Positions 59,576 through 64,000 of a DNA stretch of 64,000 bases are shown piece after piece. Source of the stretch: Polytrichum commune. Taxonomy: Eukaryota; Streptophyta; Polytrichopsida; Polytrichales; Polytrichaceae. The stretch spans positions 6,448,001 through 6,512,000 of the forward strand of contig OX485806.1 of the NCBI GenBank assembly GCA_950295325.1. The letters run 5' to 3'. The position numbers and the translations under genes were made by a program. The stretch's first letter is position 1, and each line of letters starts with the position of its first letter. The notes under the pieces were generated by a model. That model was not told the DNA's origin. It searched no databases and saw only the letters and a list, made by a program, of their open reading frames with translations.

Positions 59576-59760
59576 GCGTAGTACTATTTGGAGTTACGCA
59601 ATGCAATAATGTCTTAGTTAGGAGTTCATTTTTGTTAATGAAATTTTAATCGGTTGCTCATATCTTATAGAACATAAATAATCTTTCTTGGTAAAATATT
59701 ACATTCTTATTGAACAGTTATAACACGGCGAATTCCAAATAGTAACATGCACTAATTGGG
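59576..59760 (-). mobile_element. TIR MITE (family G), copy 2, ~185 bp
   Basis: Ends CCCAATTAGTGCGTAGTACT and (complement) CCCAATTAGTGCATGTTACT. The interior GGTAAAATATTACATTCTTA corresponds to the complement of the copy-1 interior. No coding capacity. Confidence 0.7.
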
Positions 59761-60313
59761 ATGATCAGTGTAGTGTGTTCAACCGATTGGAAAGGTGCAC
59801 TTGTTGAATGAGTTTAGTTTATATATCATAAGTTTTTTCATGATTTAGCTAAATACGTAACCAATTTATGATTGAAATAGACGTTTTTGTTCATGAAGAA
59901 AACCATATATAACATGCTAGATACTCAGGGGCTGAAAACAAATACCAAAATGCCATTGTTGGGATGAGATTGGACTGTGAGCTCAAAAATAGAAACCATA
60001 TTGGTTCAATAATTAAAATTTTTGAATGAAAGTGTACGTGATCGCTGAAGAAGATACTAATTCTTACTTTGACATCTTGTAACTTCTGCATCTCAACTCC
60101 GACTTTAAACTTCGAATGACCATCGTTGTGGTTTGCAATTTGCTTACATGATGATAAAAATTCACCAATTGAGTACATGGTAATTACCAAACCTTGTGCA
60201 AATAGCCACATCACACGGCCACGGAAACTCATTTAGAAGGCACCGAACGTTGAAAGTAGTTGTCGAAGCTCCACCGAAGCCACCGAACCTCATTTAATGG
60301 TTGCCCAAACTAA
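59761..60313. other. Intergenic DNA, no gene seen
   Basis: AT-rich spacer. The last three bases are the TAA target duplication of the next element. Confidence 0.5.
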
Positions 60314-60814
60314 GGGGTGGTTTACACTATGGACCAAGAGCCATGACCATGAAATTCTAAAATCTGTGATTGGAGAGTAAAGTGCTCTTGGTCCCATTTG
60401 GCTTTACACTACCTTGAAAAAAGGAGAATGACCACTAACTTTGAGGTCCCCAAAAACTACTAAAATCTGCCATTTGGATAATGTGCCATGGTCCAAAGGG
60501 TTTTCCGTTGAGGCGAGGCAAAATGCTCGACTCAATGGAAATCAAGGGAGCCGTAAGGCTGAAAATCGGCCATTGGCCGAATTTTGTTTTTTAATATATT
60601 ATTTCCCGGTTTTTTTTTACGTTACTGTATTTATATTAAAAAATCAGCCCAAAGTTGTCCCGGTCCAAATTCACTTTACACTACAAGAGTGACCAAGCCA
60701 CTCAAAAATCCATTTTTTATTTTTCATGGTCACGGCTCTTGGCCAAGAGCTGTGACCATGAAAATGATTTAATTTTCTTGGTCATGGCTCTTGGTCTATA
60801 GTGTAAACCGCCCC
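60314..60814. mobile_element. PIF/Harbinger-like TIR element, 501 bp
   Basis: Ends GGGGTGGTTTACACTATGG and (complement) GGGGCGGTTTACACTATAG continue as ACCAAGAGCCATGACCA on both sides; about 38 of 41 terminal positions match. It is flanked by TAA at 60,311-60,313 and TAA at 60,815-60,817, the 3-bp target typical of PIF/Harbinger. The interior is non-coding. It shares the GAGCCATGACC segment with the P2 elements. Confidence 0.8.
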
Positions 60815-61559
60815 TAACCAATAGCCACGAAACCTAATTAGTAGCCATTTGTACCTCACTTAGTAGCCACCTTTACCTCATTAATGTGGCAGGGCATTCT
60901 TTGCACATTTTCATGTCGAAAGCATGACATGCATGAGGACCCTGTCATTTGGAGGCGTTAGATCACCCCCCCCCCCCCTTTCCTACTTTTTCTTTTTGAC
61001 TTTCTTTTTTCTTTTAATTTTTTTTCAAAGTTGGGTGCATACGGTAAATACTTTAAAGATTGAATGTCACCATGATTTGTAAATTACTTGTCTTTGAGAT
61101 CCCACCTACTAAAAATCATTTAGCATCATCCTTGGCCGCCAAGTGCAAGCACTTGAAAATTGTCCGATTAGGGTTGTTCAATGCATGCAACCAGTGACTG
61201 CGAGAAAAAATGGTTTATGATTTATCGTGGTCACAGTCGACGGCCCAAAGACCATGACCAAGAGAAATCCACGTGACATATCAGAAGCCTTGGTCATGTG
61301 TCATAGTGTAAAGTGGGCTTAGACCAAGAAGTAGTGTCTTTTTTATTAAAATAAGAATGAAAGTTCAAAGTTACATACATACATATAAGTTATATATGTC
61401 TTAAGTTGAACTTACATGAGCTTGTCAAAGTCATGTGGGGGCAGGCGCAATGTTCACATGGGTGAACACTCTCATAATCAATATGTACTTGTCATGCAAA
61501 ATTTCAGGGTGTTGGTTTCAACACCCTCTACCTTAAGTTGAACTTACATGAGCTTGTTA
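60815..61559. other. Intergenic DNA with P2 fragment
   Basis: A 13-base C run at 60,966-60,978. A P2-like end (GTGGTCACAGTC ... CATAGTGTAAAGTGGGC) lies at about 61,228-61,317. No gene recognised. Confidence 0.5.
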
Positions 61560-61763
61560 AAGCAATAGGGTGGGGGGATGAGTCATTGAATGGCGACTTA
61601 GAAACTTTTACTAGCACTTCCACATATAGTATTACAAGACAACCCATAGTAGGCTTTAAACCATTGGTTTGGGGGGGGGGGGGGAGCGAGTCATTGAGTG
61701 GCGACTTTAAGACTTTTGCCGGCCGTTCCACATGTGGTATTTACAACGCAAGCCTAGTAGGCG
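61560..61763 (+). repeat. Tandem duplication (~105-bp unit) with poly-G
   Basis: Units at about 61,560-61,650 and 61,665-61,763 share GAGTCATTGAATGGCGACTT, ACTTTT and TTCCACAT-TAGTAT-like blocks. A 14-base G run (61,671-61,684) in unit 2 matches a shorter G-rich stretch (GGGTGGGGGG) in unit 1. Confidence 0.6.
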
Positions 61764-63404
61764 AGCACATATAATAGAGCCATAATTAAATCCCCCCCCC
61801 CCCCCCCCCTCGAATGTGGGGGGCTACATATGGATGCATCCAACATGTGAGGGGTGAATAGGTGCCATGAATTCGGTAGGCTTACAAGGTAGGGTTGGGT
61901 GCTTCACTAATAACACAACACTAGCACTAGTGGCACATGGGGGCCACATTGGAAACGGATAACATGGGCAATGCCAAAACCGGATGATACGGAGAGTCAT
62001 CGGGTGGACTCGACTCCAATGTCATTCAACTAACTTCAATGGATAAAGTCCCATGTGTCATTAGTGCGAGAACACGGCGAGGGGGCTTCCTTCCTTCCTT
62101 CCTTCCTTCTTTTAAGTGACGCCATTTTACTAAAGGAAAACGTCCAATTCATCGGGCACTTTAATTTGGAGTTTCGCCAACACGCTATAAGAGTGGGCCG
62201 GTTATTGGGTGGATGGATGAATAATAATATTGCGGTATGTTATATATGCGGCCGTGAAGTAGGAGACCGGCCTCCAAGCCGGTTGGGATGAAACACGGCG
62301 GCCTCTAATTAACCGTACCCTAAAGTTACTGCATGCTTGAGTGTTGAAAATGGATGCGTGGCGGCCATGTAAGGTCAACTTTACATCAGAGCCACAGGCC
62401 CCGGCTAGGCATATGTGAAGGCCTTGTACTGGTCTCCCTCTTTATTAGTATGGCACGTTTGGGAAACACACACAAAAAAAGGGGTCGTATTATTGAGGTG
62501 TCGTCTTCTCATTACTATGACAAATGGCGTAGGTTGTCGTCTTATCAAGAGAATACGAAAACATAAGTAATATGAGCTTGAAAATATACACAACGAGTTT
62601 AAGCAATGTAGATGGTATGAAATAACAACTTATAACTCCAAACAGAATCCAAATATTTTCAAGAACTCTTGAAGTAGGAGTTCAAAGAGTTCTCGTGTTG
62701 CCTATCCAAGTTAGCAACTGTCATGTTATCTAAATTGCTTATTAACTTTTGGAGATTAATAATTTCATTGACACCAAAATATAAATAAGTTTCTTAACAC
62801 GAAACTAGACAACAATGATGCATGACGTTTAGTATCAAGATATTGGTGATATTATATCACCCGTGTACAAGGCAACATATTAGATAGGAGGCCACTCTAA
62901 CCCTAACCAAGTCCATTCTACACTAGTAACCCTAATTCTCAGTAAGTTCCCAATGATTAGTGAAGTTCCCAAGTAGTTCCCAAGTGAAGGCGGTTGTATT
63001 TCAGATGTACATAACATAGATGAATGATAATTTAGCATGAACCACCTCTTTAATATGACAAAACGGAGGTTCTAAATGTCGCATTATCGAGTGTCGTGGT
63101 CGTATGAAAGAGGGAGTTTTGAACTAAAAAGTTTGGTCTCGCAAAAATGTGTCGTAATTTCGAGGGTGTTTTGGTCCAACCCACATTTTTGTCCAACAAT
63201 ATCAACGTACACCTCTGCATTATATTATAGTCTTTTGATTTTGGGACACGTGTATGACCACATCCATCACTAGTGGAGGTGTATAACTTTTCTTTACAAA
63301 GATGTTGAATTGGGATGAATATGTTCTAGGTGATTCTAGGCGGATTTTGATTCAGTGTTTAGGGTTCAAAAAACATATCATGGACACATTAGTAACATGC
63401 CTTG
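61764..63404. other. Intergenic DNA, no gene seen
   Basis: Contains an 18-base C run (61,792-61,809) and a (TTCC)n microsatellite at about 62,088-62,108. No exon recognised. Confidence 0.5.
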
Positions 63405-63690
63405 AAGTGTAGTGTACATACATACATAACCGGATTCTCAACCAAATGTTCTTTTGTTACCACCTTATCCATGTGGGCCCTTCTATACAATAGCTCTTAC
63501 GAATTCAATGGTTGTGAGACTATGATACGCAAGAATCGTTGAGTTTTGTGTTATATCCACCTCTTTGAGGGTGAGTTTAAGTGCACGAGGTTTGAAAGAC
63601 CAAGAAACATCTTTCATTTCATGTAGGATTCTACATACGCGTTTCATTTATTCATGTTTTCTTTGATCTCTTAGATCTAAAGGAGCCCAC
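63405..63690 (+). repeat. Partial P2 element
   Basis: Internal P2 sequence (GAAGTGTAGTGTACATAC, CTCAACCAAATG, TTGTGTTATATCCACCTC, TGTAGGATTCTACAT) matching 57,900-58,170, without recognisable ends. Confidence 0.6.
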
Positions 63691-64000
63691 CTCCCGAGAG
63701 GGAGGAAGTACCCCTTACGGTGATGCTTGGTCAAACATGATCACGGTAAAGAGGAACGGGCTCCCATTCACGTCAGGGTAAAAGAAACCCAGACGTTGCT
63801 TTTATTTTATTTTATTTTATTATGATCTCTTAGATCCTCAAGCTCTAGTGTAAATGTTTTGGAGTCGAATGATGATTTGAACTTCTACTAAATATGTGAG
63901 TTTTCACTAACATAACGCAAATAGGTATTCCGCATATCAAAAGCATAAAACAACACACATGGTAAAAAATGATTAGGGAAAATATGTACTACCATTTAAA
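63691..64000. other. Window end, no gene seen
   Basis: AT-rich. A (TTTTA)n run of four to five units lies near 63,800-63,822. Confidence 0.5.

Noticed and set aside
62890-62920. Interstitial telomere repeat (CTAACCCTAACC)
   Set aside because: Fewer than two full telomeric units, within chance expectation.
1-64000. CRISPR arrays or bacterial operons
   Set aside because: Repeats here are long, degenerate and irregularly spaced, genes have spliceosomal introns, and no cas-like frame exists.

Overview
This window looks like nuclear DNA of a land plant, most likely a seedless one (bryophyte-like). It carries three intron-containing nuclear genes typical of plants (plastid thioredoxin m, the plastid import channel TOC75, an HSPRO/Hs1pro-1 protein), a NYN-LOTUS RNA-binding/nuclease gene and a U6 snRNA gene. 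These sit in AT-rich, gene-poor DNA full of small inverted-repeat elements. No prokaryotic operon, CRISPR or phage signature was seen. The exact taxon cannot be fixed from the sequence alone.

Layout: 1-2.7 kb, TIR and foldback elements; 2.93-4.96 kb (+), thioredoxin m in 2 exons; 5-9.9 kb, no recognised gene, with a 185-bp duplicated segment; 9.9-10.3 kb, a 165-bp tandem repeat; 10.3-10.9 kb, a broken copy of the thioredoxin promoter, leader and transit-peptide exon interrupted by a 226-bp MITE; 11.65-15.43 kb (+), the NYN-LOTUS gene in 6 coding exons; 15.8 kb (-), U6 snRNA; 16-22.9 kb, repeats including a ~160-bp minisatellite; 23.55-29.70 kb (+), TOC75 in 9 exons; 30-37 kb, repeats, a kinase pseudogene and hairpins; 37.76-40.48 kb (-), HSPRO in 3 exons; 40.5-64 kb, gene-poor DNA with nested MITEs, foldbacks, microsatellites and long G/C runs.

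The main observation links two of the genes. Exon 1 of thioredoxin m (a stromal protein) and exon 1 of TOC75 (an outer-envelope protein) are homologous over the whole transit peptide, at roughly 60 of 84 residues. Both end in the same phase-1 splice site, and the similarity extends into the 5' leader. A third, nearly identical but truncated copy of the thioredoxin leader lies between them, upstream of the NYN-LOTUS gene. This is best read as local shuffling of a promoter plus transit-peptide cassette: TOC75 received the stroma-targeting half of its bipartite signal from thioredoxin m and kept its own hydrophobic and poly-glycine half in exon 2.

The second theme is short non-autonomous DNA transposons. 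A 225-227-bp hAT-like family has three copies, one with a directly visible empty site in the paralogous thioredoxin exon. A ~375-bp long-TIR family has six copies, and a PIF/Harbinger-like family has a clean TAA target duplication in one copy. No transposase or reverse transcriptase reading frame was recognised.
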